From NCBI GenBank assembly GCA_023422835.1, contig JAFAGI010000020.1, forward strand, positions 1 through 64,000: 64,000 nt of DNA, read 5' to 3'. The translations under genes were made by a program, and so were the position numbers. Positions within the stretch are counted from its first letter, which is position 1. Every line of letters begins with the position of its first letter. Positions 16,866 through 26,546 of this stretch are shown here, in pieces. The notes beneath the pieces were generated by a model. That model saw nothing but the letters and a program-made list of their open reading frames with translations, was not told where the DNA came from and ran no database searches. The DNA comes from Bacteroidota bacterium (GTDB lineage Bacteria > Bacteroidota > Bacteroidia > Chitinophagales > Chitinophagaceae).

Positions 16866-16898
16866 AAAAACACGATACGTCTACCGTATCGTGTTTTT
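16866..16898 (+). terminator. Rho-independent terminator after pdhA
   Basis: CACGATACG (16871-16879) and CGTATCGTG (16885-16893) pair around a 5-nt loop, extended by flanking A/T pairs and followed by TTTTT. Confidence 0.92.
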
Positions 16899-16932
16899 CT
16901 CTATAGCGGATTATTTTTTTAAATGATAACAA

Positions 16933-17667
16933 ATGTCAAAATCAAAGACTAAGCAAACTGTTCCTAATGTAGATCAGGAATATGCTGTGCAACAGGACAA
17001 AACACTTCACTGGTTGCAAAAAAACCAGAAAACACTTCTCTACACTTTATTAGGCCTTGCGTTAATTATCGGCGGCTACTATGCTTACCAGCAGTTTGTG
17101 GTAAAGCCCAATACAGAAAAGGCTCAAAATGACCTGGCAGGCGCACAGCAATTGTTTGACCGCGCTGTAGCAAACCCTGTTATCGATACCGCGGCATTTA
17201 AAGCTGTTTTAAATGGCGAAGGCGCTACAAAAGGCGTATTGTCCGTTATAAAAAACAACAGTGGCAAGGTTGCTAACCTCGCAAAATATTACGCTGGTGT
17301 AAGTTATTTAAAACTCGGAGATTTTAATAATGCAGTTAAATATCTGAAAGAGTTTTCTACAGATGCCAAACAGATTCAGATGATGGCCTATGGCGCACTG
17401 GGCGATGCTTACAGCGAGCTCGGCAAAAATGATGATGCAGTGAGCAGCTACAAAAAGGCAGCCGCTACTTTCGAGGCCGATGCTGTAAACGCAGGTGAAT
17501 ATTTATTCCGGGCTGCGCTACTATGCGAGGTTACCGGCAAGAACACAGAAGCTGTACAATTGTACAAAGAGCTGAAGGAGAAATTTCCCCAGACGCAACG
17601 CGGTGCGGAAGCAGATAAATACATTTATCGCTTAAGCATTGAGGACAACGATTTCACCGTAAAATAA
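16933..17667 (+). CDS. Membrane-anchored tetratricopeptide-repeat protein (YfgM-like)
   Basis: 244 aa. A soluble charged N-terminus, one transmembrane helix (about 35-54), then TPR-type helix pairs, e.g. LAKYYAGVSYLKLGDFNNAVKYL and AYGALGDAYSELGKNDDAVSSY in successive repeats (about 115-170). The layout resembles YfgM, a periplasmic chaperone partner of the Sec translocon; the specific role is uncertain. It lies 6 nt before ribH and is probably co-transcribed with it. Confidence 0.85.
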   Translation: MSKSKTKQTVPNVDQEYAVQQDKTLHWLQKNQKTLLYTLLGLALIIGGYYAYQQFVVKPNTEKAQNDLAGAQQLFDRAVANPVIDTAAFKAVLNGEGATKGVLSVIKNNSGKVANLAKYYAGVSYLKLGDFNNAVKYLKEFSTDAKQIQMMAYGALGDAYSELGKNDDAVSSYKKAAATFEADAVNAGEYLFRAALLCEVTGKNTEAVQLYKELKEKFPQTQRGAEADKYIYRLSIEDNDFTVK

Positions 17668-17673
17668 AACTTT

Positions 17674-18150
17674 ATGTCTACACAAGGCAACAGCAACTTT
17701 TTACAAGGCATCCCCTCTCCAAAGGATGCCTTTATTATCATTGTGAAAACCGAGTGGAACAGCGATATCGTTGATGAACTGGAAAGAGGCTGCCTGAACA
17801 TATTGGACCGGGCCGGGGCAACCTATGAGATCATCACTGTGCCGGGCGCAGTGGAAATACCGTTTACCATTGCTGCTTATAAAAGAAGCGGCAGGCCGAA
17901 AGCAGATGCATTTATCACGCTGGGCGCTGTTATTCAGGGTGGCACTCCTCATTTCGATTATGTTTGCAAGTTCGTTACCGAAGGTGTGCTTCAACTTAAT
18001 CTTACTTTGACCGAGCCTGTGGTTTTAGGGGTACTTACCTTAAACAACAGGGTACAGGCCGAAGAGAGAACCGGGGGCATCCACGGCCATAAAGGCGAAG
18101 AAGCTGCCATCACTGCGTTTAAGATGATAGAAGTAAGCAGGTCTCTGTAG
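17674..18150 (+). CDS. ribH: 6,7-dimethyl-8-ribityllumazine synthase
   Basis: 158 aa. It joins 5-amino-6-ribitylaminouracil and 3,4-dihydroxybutanone phosphate, the penultimate step of riboflavin synthesis. Visible motifs: VPGAVEIPF (substrate loop), GAVIQGGTPHFDYVC with the catalytic histidine, and the C-terminal NNRVQAEERTGG and HKGEEAA segments. Other rib genes are not in the window. Confidence 0.96.
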   Translation: MSTQGNSNFLQGIPSPKDAFIIIVKTEWNSDIVDELERGCLNILDRAGATYEIITVPGAVEIPFTIAAYKRSGRPKADAFITLGAVIQGGTPHFDYVCKFVTEGVLQLNLTLTEPVVLGVLTLNNRVQAEERTGGIHGHKGEEAAITAFKMIEVSRSL

Positions 18151-18544
18151 CTTACATTTGTACTTTCTTTTTTAATTGAAACCTTATACTCTTTTGCTGT
18201 AATGACATACATTGTATGCTTAAACCTGGCTGTAACATCGGGCCATGCTTGCTTTCCAAATCACAACTATACGCCTGAGGCAGTTTATTTTCCAGCATAA
18301 TTATTTATATAAACTTTGGCGCTGTGCACGTAACCTATACAGGTCAAGCTAAGCGGTCTGAATAAATAGCTGCTGTCTACCGTCGTGCAGCGCCGCCATG
18401 ATCACGTTAGCCTCCTTATTGCTGCCCTGTTATTTACAGAAAAATATTTCAATTAAAAGTTAAACATACAGGCAAATCTTCATTGCTGTATAATTATTGT
18501 AGTATCTTTCTGGCTATAATAAACTGGTTTGTAAAAACAACAGT
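18151..18544. other. Intergenic region with a candidate structured segment
   Basis: 394 nt between ribH and an MBL-fold gene. No coding frame stands out. A potential structured RNA lies at 18318-18394. Confidence 0.5.
18318..18394. ncRNA. Candidate structured RNA or extragenic palindrome
   Basis: GGCGCTGTGCACG (18318-18330) and CGTGCAGCGCC (18384-18394) pair with one 2-nt bulge. The interior holds ACCT-atac-AGGT and a pair of AGCT segments, allowing a multi-branched fold of about 77 nt. Just upstream, aaactttggc is close to a -7 box. No known RNA class was recognised. Confidence 0.25.
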
Positions 18545-19390
18545 ATGCAGCTTTTTTCAATCGACACTGAAACTTTTAAATTAGATGGAGGAGCCGTTTT
18601 CGGCGTAGTGCCAAAAGTATTGTGGAGTAAAAGAATACAACCCGATAAAAATAACCTGGTACGCATGGCCATGCGCCTGCTACTGATCCAGGATAGCAGC
18701 AGGCTGATATTGATTGATACCGGCATCGGCAATAAGCAAAGCGAAAAATTTTTCAGCCACTATTATCTTGATAAATCCAATAACCTGGAGAAATCTCTGT
18801 ATAAGCACGGCTTTACCAAAGAGGATATTACAGATGTACTTCTTACACACCTCCACTTTGACCACGCAGGAGGCGCGGTAGAGTTTACTGATGGCAAGTT
18901 AACACCCGCATTTAAAAATGCTGTTTACTGGAGCAACGAAGCACAATGGAATTGGGCAATAAAACCCAATGCACGTGAAAAACCCTCTTTTCTGCAAGAT
19001 AACTTTTTGCCCTTACAAGAGAGCGGCCAACTGCAGTTTATATCCACACCGGAAAAAGGTTTGGCAAGATTCACAGATGATGTAACTATCCGGTTTGTTT
19101 CGGGTCATACAGAATCTATGATGATTCCACAGGTAAACTACAAGGGCAATACTATTGTATTTACGGCGGACCTTATTATATCTGCGCATCATCTTCCTGT
19201 AAACTACGTGGCTGCGTATGATGTACAGCCCCTGAAATCTATGCAGGAAAAGGAATTGTTTCTTCAAGAAGCAATTGATAACGATTATATACTGTTTTTT
19301 GAACATGATATAGACACTGAATGCTGCACACTTGAAAGAACGGAAAAAGGTATTGATGTAAAAGACAGTTTTAAATTGTCGGAAATTTAA
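18545..19390 (+). CDS. MBL-fold metallohydrolase
   Basis: 281 aa with the full metal-binding motif HLHFDHAGG (about 101-109), the later histidine in SGHTESM (about 190), the aspartate in FTADL and a C-terminal histidine in FFEHD. This matches the binuclear zinc site of the lactonase/hydrolase branch. No signal peptide. The substrate cannot be told from sequence. It lies 8 nt before the amidase gene. Confidence 0.88.
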   Translation: MQLFSIDTETFKLDGGAVFGVVPKVLWSKRIQPDKNNLVRMAMRLLLIQDSSRLILIDTGIGNKQSEKFFSHYYLDKSNNLEKSLYKHGFTKEDITDVLLTHLHFDHAGGAVEFTDGKLTPAFKNAVYWSNEAQWNWAIKPNAREKPSFLQDNFLPLQESGQLQFISTPEKGLARFTDDVTIRFVSGHTESMMIPQVNYKGNTIVFTADLIISAHHLPVNYVAAYDVQPLKSMQEKELFLQEAIDNDYILFFEHDIDTECCTLERTEKGIDVKDSFKLSEI

Positions 19391-19398
19391 ACAGAAGC

Positions 19399-20343
19399 AT
19401 GAGTAAGAATATATATTTTGGTTTAATAATGATCTTAACGTTTGCCTGCTCACCCAAGGTAGTCACGGTAAAGTCTCCGCCGGAAGTTAAGATAGTAGAA
19501 AAAGAGGTAATAAAATACGTTGAGCGACGCGTGCCATTGAGTGCAAGAGATCAGAAATACCTGTATGATGCGCTCAGGACAGACTCACAATACAACAACC
19601 GAAACTGGGAATATGCACGCCAGGCAAAGGACCTGGCAAACATTATTGCACGTCCGCCAGCAATTGTACACCTGGATAATGTGAACTTTGGACAATTTGA
19701 AGGAACCTATAATTTTAATTTAAGGCGCCCCAACATGGTGATCATTCACCATACTGCCCAGAACAGTTGCGAACAGACCATCAGAACATTTCAGCTTACA
19801 CGCACGCAGGTAAGCGCACACTATGTTATATGCCGCAACGGCACCATCTTTCAGATGCTGAACGATCATTTGCGTGCATGGCACGCTGGTAATGGCTCCT
19901 GGGGAAACATTACAGAAATCAATTCCAGCTCTATTGGCATTGAACTGGACAACAATGGCACCGAACCCTTCCAGGAAGCGCAGATACAGTCATTGATAAA
20001 GCTGTTGGGTCATTTAAAAAAATCATACAACATACCCGCAAAAAACTTTATAGGTCACAGCGATATAGCCCCTACCAGGAAAAACGACCCCAGTACCAAA
20101 TTTCCCTGGAAACGGCTTGCAGAAGCAGGTTTTGGCATCTGGTATGTAGATAATCCGTACCTGGTGGTACCTCCCGATTTCAATGAGCTGCAGGCTTTAA
20201 GGATTATCGGCTACAATATTGATGATCCAGGTGCTGCTATTATTGCCTTCCGCCGACATTTTTGTGCAAGCGAGTCTAAATCCAATACCCTCACCCCGAC
20301 TGAAAAAAGAATTTTATTCCAGGTTTACACTAAATTTATGTAG
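19399..20343 (+). CDS. N-acetylmuramoyl-L-alanine amidase lipoprotein
   Basis: 314 aa. A lipoprotein signal peptide ends at LTFAC (Cys17). The Amidase_2/PGRP domain spans about 100-250, with zinc ligands in VIIHHTA (His) and IGHSDIAPTRKNDPS (His, plus the conserved Lys and Asp). It cleaves the amide bond between MurNAc and the stem peptide, probably in cell-wall recycling like AmiD. The C-terminal helical tail (about 255-314) resembles the region after the catalytic domain in AmiD. Confidence 0.9.
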   Translation: MSKNIYFGLIMILTFACSPKVVTVKSPPEVKIVEKEVIKYVERRVPLSARDQKYLYDALRTDSQYNNRNWEYARQAKDLANIIARPPAIVHLDNVNFGQFEGTYNFNLRRPNMVIIHHTAQNSCEQTIRTFQLTRTQVSAHYVICRNGTIFQMLNDHLRAWHAGNGSWGNITEINSSSIGIELDNNGTEPFQEAQIQSLIKLLGHLKKSYNIPAKNFIGHSDIAPTRKNDPSTKFPWKRLAEAGFGIWYVDNPYLVVPPDFNELQALRIIGYNIDDPGAAIIAFRRHFCASESKSNTLTPTEKRILFQVYTKFM

Positions 20344-20758
20344 GATAGCTGCCTACCCTATTCATGAATATTACATTGAAAAAGCCGGAAGGGATGCGGC
20401 TGGTTTGCATGCTGGTATAAAACCAACCGTTAACAGGTTTTTCTTTCTAATAAATTTTACGGTTTTCATACAAGATTTCCTTCACCACTCAATTATCCTG
20501 CACAATATTAAAAACACAATTATAAAACAATTTCTGCTGAAAGCGCCTTGGCGTTTGTGTTTCAAGCAACCTGTCATCAAATGAATACGGCTGCCTGTGA
20601 CTATACTTTGGGCAGCAGGTACAGCAACGCGGTATCTATAATAGGAAAAATTAAAATAGAATTCTGTGAAGAGAAATTTTTGATGTAACAGAAGTGCAGC
20701 ATGTCCTGAAACACAACTGTTAGCAAGCATAAGTATAAAAAATAATCTTTTTAAAGTC
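20344..20758. other. Intergenic region, possible decayed gene on minus strand
   Basis: About 415 nt. An 82-codon minus-strand frame (20482-20730) begins MLANSCVSGH. If one base is removed near 20746, it joins to MDFKK from the ATG at 20761, giving a signal-peptide-like start. The rest of the frame resembles no family I know, so I do not call a gene. Confidence 0.3.
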
Positions 20759-20759
20759 C

Positions 20760-20789
20760 ATAGTCCTTAGATGATTTGGACTATCTTTG
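20760..20789 (+). promoter_or_regulatory. adk promoter with overlapping inverted repeat
   Basis: TATCTTTG (20782-20789) fits the -7 consensus. ATAGTCC (20760-20766) and GGACTAT (20778-20784) form a perfect 7-bp inverted repeat overlapping it, a possible operator. ATG of adk follows 19 nt later. Confidence 0.5.
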
Positions 20790-20808
20790 CAATTGAAATT
20801 TTTTATTA

Positions 20809-21402
20809 ATGTTCAATATCATCATATTTGGCCCTCCGGGTTGCGGTAAAGGAACTCAAAGTGAGAAAATAATCAAGAAATATGGCCTGAAGCATTTAAG
20901 CACAGGAGAAATACTGCGCGACGAGATTTGTGCCAAGACACCGCTGGGCAGAGAAGCACAAAACTTCATGGACAAAGGATTGTTTGTGCCGGATGAAGTT
21001 GTGATAGGCATGATCAGCACCGCGCTGGAAAAAAACCGTGATGCAAAGGGCTTTCTGCTCGACGGCTTTCCACGTACGGTTTCCCAGGCTGAGGCTTTGG
21101 ATAAATTGCTAAAGCTAAATGCTATGGACATTGATGTGGTCATACTGTTAGATGTGGAAGAGGAAGAATCTGTAAGAAGGATCTTAAAACGTGGCGAAAC
21201 TTCGGGAAGAAGCGACGATACCAGCGAAGAAATTATTCGCGAAAGAATAAAAATATACAAGAATAAAACAGCTCCTGTTGCTGATTATTACCGTGCGCAA
21301 AATAAGGTGAAGACTGTAAAAGGCACCGGAGAAATAGACGATATTTTTGCCGCGATCTCCCAAACGGTAGACATACTGCAAGGCGCAAAGCAAGCCAGCT
21401 AA
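20809..21402 (+). CDS. adk: Adenylate kinase
   Basis: 197 aa. P-loop GPPGCGKGTQ (about 8-17), the AMP-site segment GFPRT, and the LID region GETSGRSDDTSEE. The LID is the short type without zinc-binding cysteines, as in other short adenylate kinases. It interconverts ATP, AMP and ADP. Confidence 0.96.
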   Translation: MFNIIIFGPPGCGKGTQSEKIIKKYGLKHLSTGEILRDEICAKTPLGREAQNFMDKGLFVPDEVVIGMISTALEKNRDAKGFLLDGFPRTVSQAEALDKLLKLNAMDIDVVILLDVEEEESVRRILKRGETSGRSDDTSEEIIRERIKIYKNKTAPVADYYRAQNKVKTVKGTGEIDDIFAAISQTVDILQGAKQAS

Positions 21403-21962
21403 GAGCAATAAATAATTTTATTTTAAACATCCGCAGCCCACCCGCTTGTGAATGTTTTATGCCAGTTTTGCCCAATAAAAAATTAATCATTTTGTTGATT
21501 GAAGCGGCTTCGCCTCATATAGTAATTCTACTGTTCCCGGCGATGACCTTTTGATTATATTATTCTCCAAATAATCTTATCTGTAATTCACTATTCACTA
21601 CATGGGAAAGACTATTAAACCAGAGACTAAACAACAATTGTAGAAAGGTTACCGGGAAGTTTGCTGGCAGAAGCAGGATAAGTAATAAGAAATAGCGCGG
21701 GCTTTGAGATTCATCTTTTCATACGCCTGCATGCTGACTGATTGAAGATATTGGATTCTCTGCACTATAATTATCAGTTGCTACTGGCCCATTCAAAGAA
21801 CTGTGGCATCTTCGAAGTTTCTATAAAATCAACATGATATAATCTTATGAACTGTGGTACAGTGCAAAGACTTTATTCAATTAAAAAACTTATGCCAATA
21901 ACTTTTGTTCTGAATTTTATTTTAAAAATTCTGCGGCCATCATGTTGTGGATTTTTTTATAT
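21403..21962. other. Intergenic region without recognised genes
   Basis: About 560 nt between adk and a phosphodiesterase-like gene. It contains a small GAAGCGGCTTCGCC palindromic stretch near 21504. No coding frame, tRNA or clear terminator was recognised. Confidence 0.5.
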
Positions 21963-21976
21963 TACTTTTGCCCGCA
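21963..21976 (+). promoter_or_regulatory. Promoter -7 box immediately before a start codon
   Basis: TACTTTTG (21963-21970) matches TAnnTTTG and is followed after 6 nt by the ATG at 21977, indicating a leaderless or near-leaderless mRNA. Confidence 0.5.
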
Positions 21977-23062
21977 ATGAGAAAAGCAATAAAATACTCA
22001 TGGCTGATAGCGCTGTGCTGCCTGTTTGCAGCTTATCTTCTGTCCTGTGCCAGCGCCTTTCTTTCTCCGCAAACATTTAGCTGGAGCAATTTTTTCTCGA
22101 TCGGATTTCCCTATTTATTTGCTGCAGCGCTGGTGGCTGCTGTGTTCCAGGCTGCTATTTCACGCAAAGGAATGTTCCTGGTACTTTTTGTTCTGGCGGC
22201 AGGTGCATACAATATGCTCAACCTGATCGGCACAGGAAAATCAAACTTTAACATAGAAAAAAATATAAAAGACCTGCGGTTGCTTACCTGGAACGTGGAA
22301 ACTTTTAAGTCTGAAAACTATTCCGGTGGAGACAGCTCGGTAATAAACCAATACTTGGAAGTGATAGAGCAGTATCTGCCCGATGTAATATGCCTGCAGG
22401 AATATACAGAAGATTTTTCGCCCGGCAGCGCTGCCAACTTTTTTGAAAAGCGCCTTGCGAAAAATGGTTACACATTTAAGGAAACCATTGCGGATAGTAC
22501 ATTTACCGAAAATGGTACTGTGCCCAATGGTGTAGGACTGGCAATTTATTGCAGGTTGCCCGTTAAAAACAAACGGGTAGCGGCCTTTTACTCCGGTGAA
22601 GGCATCAGGCATATGCTTTCGGCCGATATTGCATACAGGGGTCAAATGGTAAACGTAAACACACTGCACCTGCTCTCTTACCAGATCGATAAGCATAAGG
22701 AAGCCTTTCAAAAAGAGTCAACATTGAAGTATACACTGCGAAGGCTGATCAATGTATCTAAAGGACAGCAACGGCAGGCAGAAGAATATATGTCCTTTAT
22801 GCATACTAAATATCCAAAAATCATTTGCGGCGATTTTAATAATGTGCCTACCAGCTACATCTACAACATGGTGAAGAAAAATATGCAGGATGTATTCCTG
22901 AAAGGAGCAAGTGGCTTCGGCATTACATTTCCGAACTTCCTTAGGACGCTTCGCATCGATTTTATTTTTGCAGACAAGCGCATACAGGTATCGCAAACGA
23001 AGATCATTGCCGCATCTGTGTCGGATCACTATCCGCTGGTAACAGATATTTCCCTGAGATGA
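21977..23062 (+). CDS. Membrane-anchored endonuclease/exonuclease/phosphatase family protein
   Basis: 361 aa. Three N-terminal hydrophobic segments (about 8-85) are followed by an EEP-fold domain: LRLLTWNVETF, ICLQEY (metal-binding Glu), ICGDFNNVPTS (Asp and Asn) and the final SDHYPLV (Asp-His pair). Members hydrolyse phosphodiesters in DNA, lipids or small molecules. I start at ATG 21977 rather than 21947, because the earlier ATG lies within the promoter box. A paralogue lies at 24637-25761, with cysS between. The stop directly abuts the cysS stop. Confidence 0.88.
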   Translation: MRKAIKYSWLIALCCLFAAYLLSCASAFLSPQTFSWSNFFSIGFPYLFAAALVAAVFQAAISRKGMFLVLFVLAAGAYNMLNLIGTGKSNFNIEKNIKDLRLLTWNVETFKSENYSGGDSSVINQYLEVIEQYLPDVICLQEYTEDFSPGSAANFFEKRLAKNGYTFKETIADSTFTENGTVPNGVGLAIYCRLPVKNKRVAAFYSGEGIRHMLSADIAYRGQMVNVNTLHLLSYQIDKHKEAFQKESTLKYTLRRLINVSKGQQRQAEEYMSFMHTKYPKIICGDFNNVPTSYIYNMVKKNMQDVFLKGASGFGITFPNFLRTLRIDFIFADKRIQVSQTKIIAASVSDHYPLVTDISLR

Positions 23063-24568
23063 TTACTGAATGGTATAGCTCATTTCACCGCCTTTCTCAT
23101 CTTTTAGCACAATGCCTATGGCTGCCAGTTCATTCCTGATCTTATCGCTTGTAACGAAGTCTTTATTTGCTTTAGCCTGCTTACGCATATCAATCAGTAT
23201 TTGCACCACGCCATGGAGATGCTCGCCCCTGTTTTCAGTTAACGGTTGCAATCCCAGAATATCTTCGATAAATGTTTTTACTTTGTGCTGAAGCAAAGCA
23301 AACGTCTGTGAACTCAATGCATTTGCGGCAATGTGTTTATCTTTAATACTGTTGATCACCGGTACTATTTCAAACAAGCCGGCTATAACTTTTGCAGTAT
23401 TGAAATCATCATTCAGAAATTCATCCAGTTCAGCCAGCAGTTGTTGTATTTTACTGTCAAGCCCGGTATCAGTAGCTTCTGAAACTTCTGAAGCTGGAAG
23501 TTTCTGTAAAGCTTCATTGGCATCCATCAGCCTCTTCAGGCCTTTCTCTGAAGCTTTTAAAGCATCATTGCTAAAGTCAAGCGTGGAGCGGTAGTGAGTC
23601 TGTAAAATAAAGAAGCGGATGGTCATGGGGTGATAAGCCTGTTCAAGTTCAGGATGATTGCCTGTAAACATTTCGGTTAGCTTGATCACATTGTTGTAGC
23701 TCTTGCCCATCTTCCTTCCGTTGATAGTGATCATGTTGTTGTGCATCCAGTAGCGCGCAGGCATCTCGTTGTTGCAAACTACACTCTGTGCTATTTCACA
23801 CTCATGGTGTGGAAACTGTAAATCCATACCCCCGCCGTGAATATCAAATTGCTTTCCCAGATATTTACTGCTCATAGCGGAGCACTCAATATGCCAGCCA
23901 GGAAAACCTTCTCCCCAGGGGCTTGCCCAGCGCATGATGTGCTCAGGGGGTGCACTTTTCCACAAAGCAAAGTCTACGTTGTTGCGCTTCTCCTCCTGGT
24001 TTTCGAGCTCACGCGTACCTTCCACAACATCTTCCAGCGTGCGACCACTAAGGATACCGTAAGGCAATTTCTTTAGAGAAAAATCCTCGTTGTATTTCAT
24101 TACATCAAAATAAACTGAGCCGTTTACTTCATACGCATAGCCGTCTGCCATGATTTTTTTGATCATCTCTATCTGCTCTACAATGTGGCCAGTGGCTGTA
24201 GGTTCTATGTTTGGCGTTAGCGTATTAAACTCCTTCATACCCCAGTGAAAAAGATAGGTATACTTTTTTACTAGCTCCATCGGCTCCAGCTTTTCAAGAA
24301 AAGCTTTGGACGAAATTTTATCTTCGGCTTCCCTTCCCTCTTCTTCAAAATGCCCGGCATCCGTAATGTTGCGAACATAACGCACCTTGTAGCCCAGGTG
24401 GCGGAAATACCTGTTTACCACATCGAATGTGATGTAAGGACGTGCATGTCCTAAATGCGACTCACCGCTAACCGTAGGCCCGCATACATACATGCCTACA
24501 TAGCCCGGGGTGATGGGTTCAAAAACTTCTTTATTTCTTGTGAGTGAATTGTATATTTTCAGTTCCAT
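23063..24568 (-). CDS. cysS: Cysteine--tRNA ligase
   Basis: 501 aa class I synthetase that charges tRNA-Cys. It has the HIGH-type motif HLGH in [13 protein letters not shown] (about 29-41), zinc ligands in [13 protein letters not shown] and HHECEIAQ, and the KMSKS-type sequence KMGKS (about 286). The C-terminal helical anticodon-binding domain is complete. It converges with the upstream EEP gene with no spacer. Confidence 0.96.
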   Translation of the reverse strand: MELKIYNSLTRNKEVFEPITPGYVGMYVCGPTVSGESHLGHARPYITFDVVNRYFRHLGYKVRYVRNITDAGHFEEEGREAEDKISSKAFLEKLEPMELVKKYTYLFHWGMKEFNTLTPNIEPTATGHIVEQIEMIKKIMADGYAYEVNGSVYFDVMKYNEDFSLKKLPYGILSGRTLEDVVEGTRELENQEEKRNNVDFALWKSAPPEHIMRWASPWGEGFPGWHIECSAMSSKYLGKQFDIHGGGMDLQFPHHECEIAQSVVCNNEMPARYWMHNNMITINGRKMGKSYNNVIKLTEMFTGNHPELEQAYHPMTIRFFILQTHYRSTLDFSNDALKASEKGLKRLMDANEALQKLPASEVSEATDTGLDSKIQQLLAELDEFLNDDFNTAKVIAGLFEIVPVINSIKDKHIAANALSSQTFALLQHKVKTFIEDILGLQPLTENRGEHLHGVVQILIDMRKQAKANKDFVTSDKIRNELAAIGIVLKDEKGGEMSYTIQ

Positions 24569-24636
24569 AAAATCATTTACCGTTGCTATTTACGGCTTAT
24601 TGCGAAGATAAAATTTTTATCAGCATACGCGGCTAA

Positions 24637-25761
24637 TTATTTTACCAGGTTCACATCGCATACCAGCAACAGGTGATCGCTGAGATCTTCATCAACCATA
24701 TCAAATTGGTTGATGATAAAATTGTCATCCGGCAAAATGTAATCAATGCGCAAAGTGGGCGCAATGGAATAATAGGTTCTGCCCACGCCCCAGCTCTTCC
24801 TTAAAAAAGCATCCTGGTGCTTTCCGCGAATGGTAAAGTATGTATAGGAGCCGGGCACATCATTAAAATCGCCGCAGATAATGTTGGGCAATTTTGTACT
24901 GTCAACGCTGGCACGGATAATGTCGGCCTGCGTGCCACGCTTCTGAAAGGCGCGCTTCATTTTTTTAATGATCCCAACGGAAGCATCCAGCGCCGAGTCT
25001 GAACGGTTTTGTATTTTATTAATGCCTTCATAGTCTTCTCGGGAGAATTTATAAGATTGCAGGTGAATGTTGTACACCCGCAATGTATCGAGATTGTAAA
25101 GAATATCCGTATAAATAAAACTCTCGGAAATGCCAGCCGGGTAAGCTATTTTGCCTGAATCAACAAGGGGATATTTTGAAAAAATTATGCTGCCGGCCTG
25201 ATAAAAGCCATTGCGCTTATCCAGGTCTTTGGAGAAGAAGTAGTAAGGATATTTTTCCGTGAACAGGCCTATGTTATTGGCTTGCTCTCCCTGCGTTTCC
25301 GAGTGGTTAAATTCCTGCAGGCAAATGATGTCCGGGTTTAAATCCACAATGGTTTGGGCAATCTCTTCGCGGTCGCGCAGGCGCGTCTGTGTATTGCTGG
25401 TAGTGCCGTACATGCTGCCCACATTCCAGCTTACGATTCGCAAGCCTTCTTTTTTTTCAATGTCTTTGGTAAAAATGGTTTTAAAACGAAACGCAAAAGC
25501 GGCATCAAGCTGCTGCCAGCCTATTAAAAGACTGATCAGGGGTATCAGCGACAGCCTCGGCTTCATAGCCAGCCAGAAAATAAACGCAAAAACCAACAAT
25601 ACAACCAGGTAAGGTATAGTAAGGCTTAAAAAACTGCCGGGCCAGAACTTGCCAGGGTTGATAAATGAAGCCAGACATGCCAGCAGAAACAAAAGCGCTA
25701 TCGGCACAGTAAGAAAAATAAAAAAACCTTTTACAAACTTCCTGATAAATCTAAATATCAT
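24637..25761 (-). CDS. Membrane-anchored endonuclease/exonuclease/phosphatase family protein
   Basis: 374 aa, same architecture as the gene at 21977: N-terminal membrane helices (about 13-90) and an EEP domain with RIVSWNVGSMYG, IICLQEFNHSE, NIICGDFNDVPGS and the terminal SDHLLL. The first helix region is positively charged on the cytoplasmic side, placing the catalytic domain outside or on the membrane face. It follows the thioesterase gene by 15 nt and is probably in its operon. Substrate unknown. Confidence 0.88.
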   Translation of the reverse strand: MIFRFIRKFVKGFFIFLTVPIALLFLLACLASFINPGKFWPGSFLSLTIPYLVVLLVFAFIFWLAMKPRLSLIPLISLLIGWQQLDAAFAFRFKTIFTKDIEKKEGLRIVSWNVGSMYGTTSNTQTRLRDREEIAQTIVDLNPDIICLQEFNHSETQGEQANNIGLFTEKYPYYFFSKDLDKRNGFYQAGSIIFSKYPLVDSGKIAYPAGISESFIYTDILYNLDTLRVYNIHLQSYKFSREDYEGINKIQNRSDSALDASVGIIKKMKRAFQKRGTQADIIRASVDSTKLPNIICGDFNDVPGSYTYFTIRGKHQDAFLRKSWGVGRTYYSIAPTLRIDYILPDDNFIINQFDMVDEDLSDHLLLVCDVNLVK

Positions 25762-25776
25762 GCAAGTAAAGATAAC

Positions 25777-26211
25777 TTATTTAATCAAACCATCTTTATC
25801 CTCTGCAAAATAAGGCAGCAACGCGCTGTACATTTCGCCTGGCATCTGCGTCTTGCTCCAGTTGTCTTTTTTCAAAAAAAACAATGTGACCTTTCCTACA
25901 GTGAGCAATTTTTGCTGCTCGTTAAATATTTCCACATCAAAAACAATCTTATGATCTTTCGGCAGGTTTCTGATGCTTGTGTTGATGGTGAGCAGCTCAT
26001 CATACTTGGCAGGCCTGATATATTTTATATTCAGCTCGGTCACAGGCAGCATGATGCCCTGCTCCTCTATCTTTTTATAGCTGAAACCCAGCGCACGTAT
26101 AGCTTCTACCCTGCCAACCTCAAAGTACTGGGCATAGTTTCCATAATAGACCACCCCCATTTGGTCAGTTTCTGCATAGCGTACGCGTATTTGTGTTGTT
26201 GATGTGTACAT
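25777..26211 (-). CDS. Acyl-CoA thioesterase (YbgC/4HBT family)
   Basis: 144-aa hotdog-fold protein with the 4HBT active-site segment RYAETDQMGVVYYGNY (about 10-25), including the catalytic aspartate, and the following FEVGR helix. Members cleave acyl-CoA thioesters. It starts 1 nt after the stop of the upstream 101-aa gene, so the two are translationally coupled. Confidence 0.9.
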   Translation of the reverse strand: MYTSTTQIRVRYAETDQMGVVYYGNYAQYFEVGRVEAIRALGFSYKKIEEQGIMLPVTELNIKYIRPAKYDELLTINTSIRNLPKDHKIVFDVEIFNEQQKLLTVGKVTLFFLKKDNWSKTQMPGEMYSALLPYFAEDKDGLIK

Positions 26212-26212
26212 A

Positions 26213-26518
26213 TTACCATTTTTCTGCGTTAGCCTGGTCTGGGAAATCTTTAAAACTATCCCGGCTTATGGCTTTTTGTTTTTCTCTTTCCAGTATCATT
26301 TCTGCGATGAGCCTGCCGGCATCTTCTTTACCCCTTAGCCGTAGTTTTAATTGGTTTTCATCAATATCCAAGCGGTAAAGTATATGCAAAAGTTTTTGAA
26401 AGTCTGTATGTATAAGCATGTCAATCTCTGCCACCAGAAATGCTGTAAGCCACTGCTTATCTGGCTTTTCAAAGGTATTTTGTATTTGAAAAGCCTCAAA
26501 TATCTTTGCTGGATCCAT
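26213..26518 (-). CDS. Conserved hypothetical protein, 101 aa
   Basis: I start at ATG 26518 (MDPAKIFEAFQIQNTF); a 22-residue in-frame extension to 26584 would cover the divergent tetR promoter. The protein is helical and acidic/basic mixed, with a central segment on an i+4 leucine pattern and a C-terminal region rich in Glu and Lys. No signal peptide or membrane helix. It is the first gene of an operon with the thioesterase and EEP protein. Function unknown. Confidence 0.75.
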   Translation of the reverse strand: MDPAKIFEAFQIQNTFEKPDKQWLTAFLVAEIDMLIHTDFQKLLHILYRLDIDENQLKLRLRGKEDAGRLIAEMILEREKQKAISRDSFKDFPDQANAEKW

Positions 26519-26546
26519 GCTAAGTTTTATAATTTCAGCAAGATAG

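Noticed and set aside
18318..18394. FMN riboswitch connected with ribH
   Set aside because: It lies downstream of ribH and lacks the conserved FMN aptamer core.
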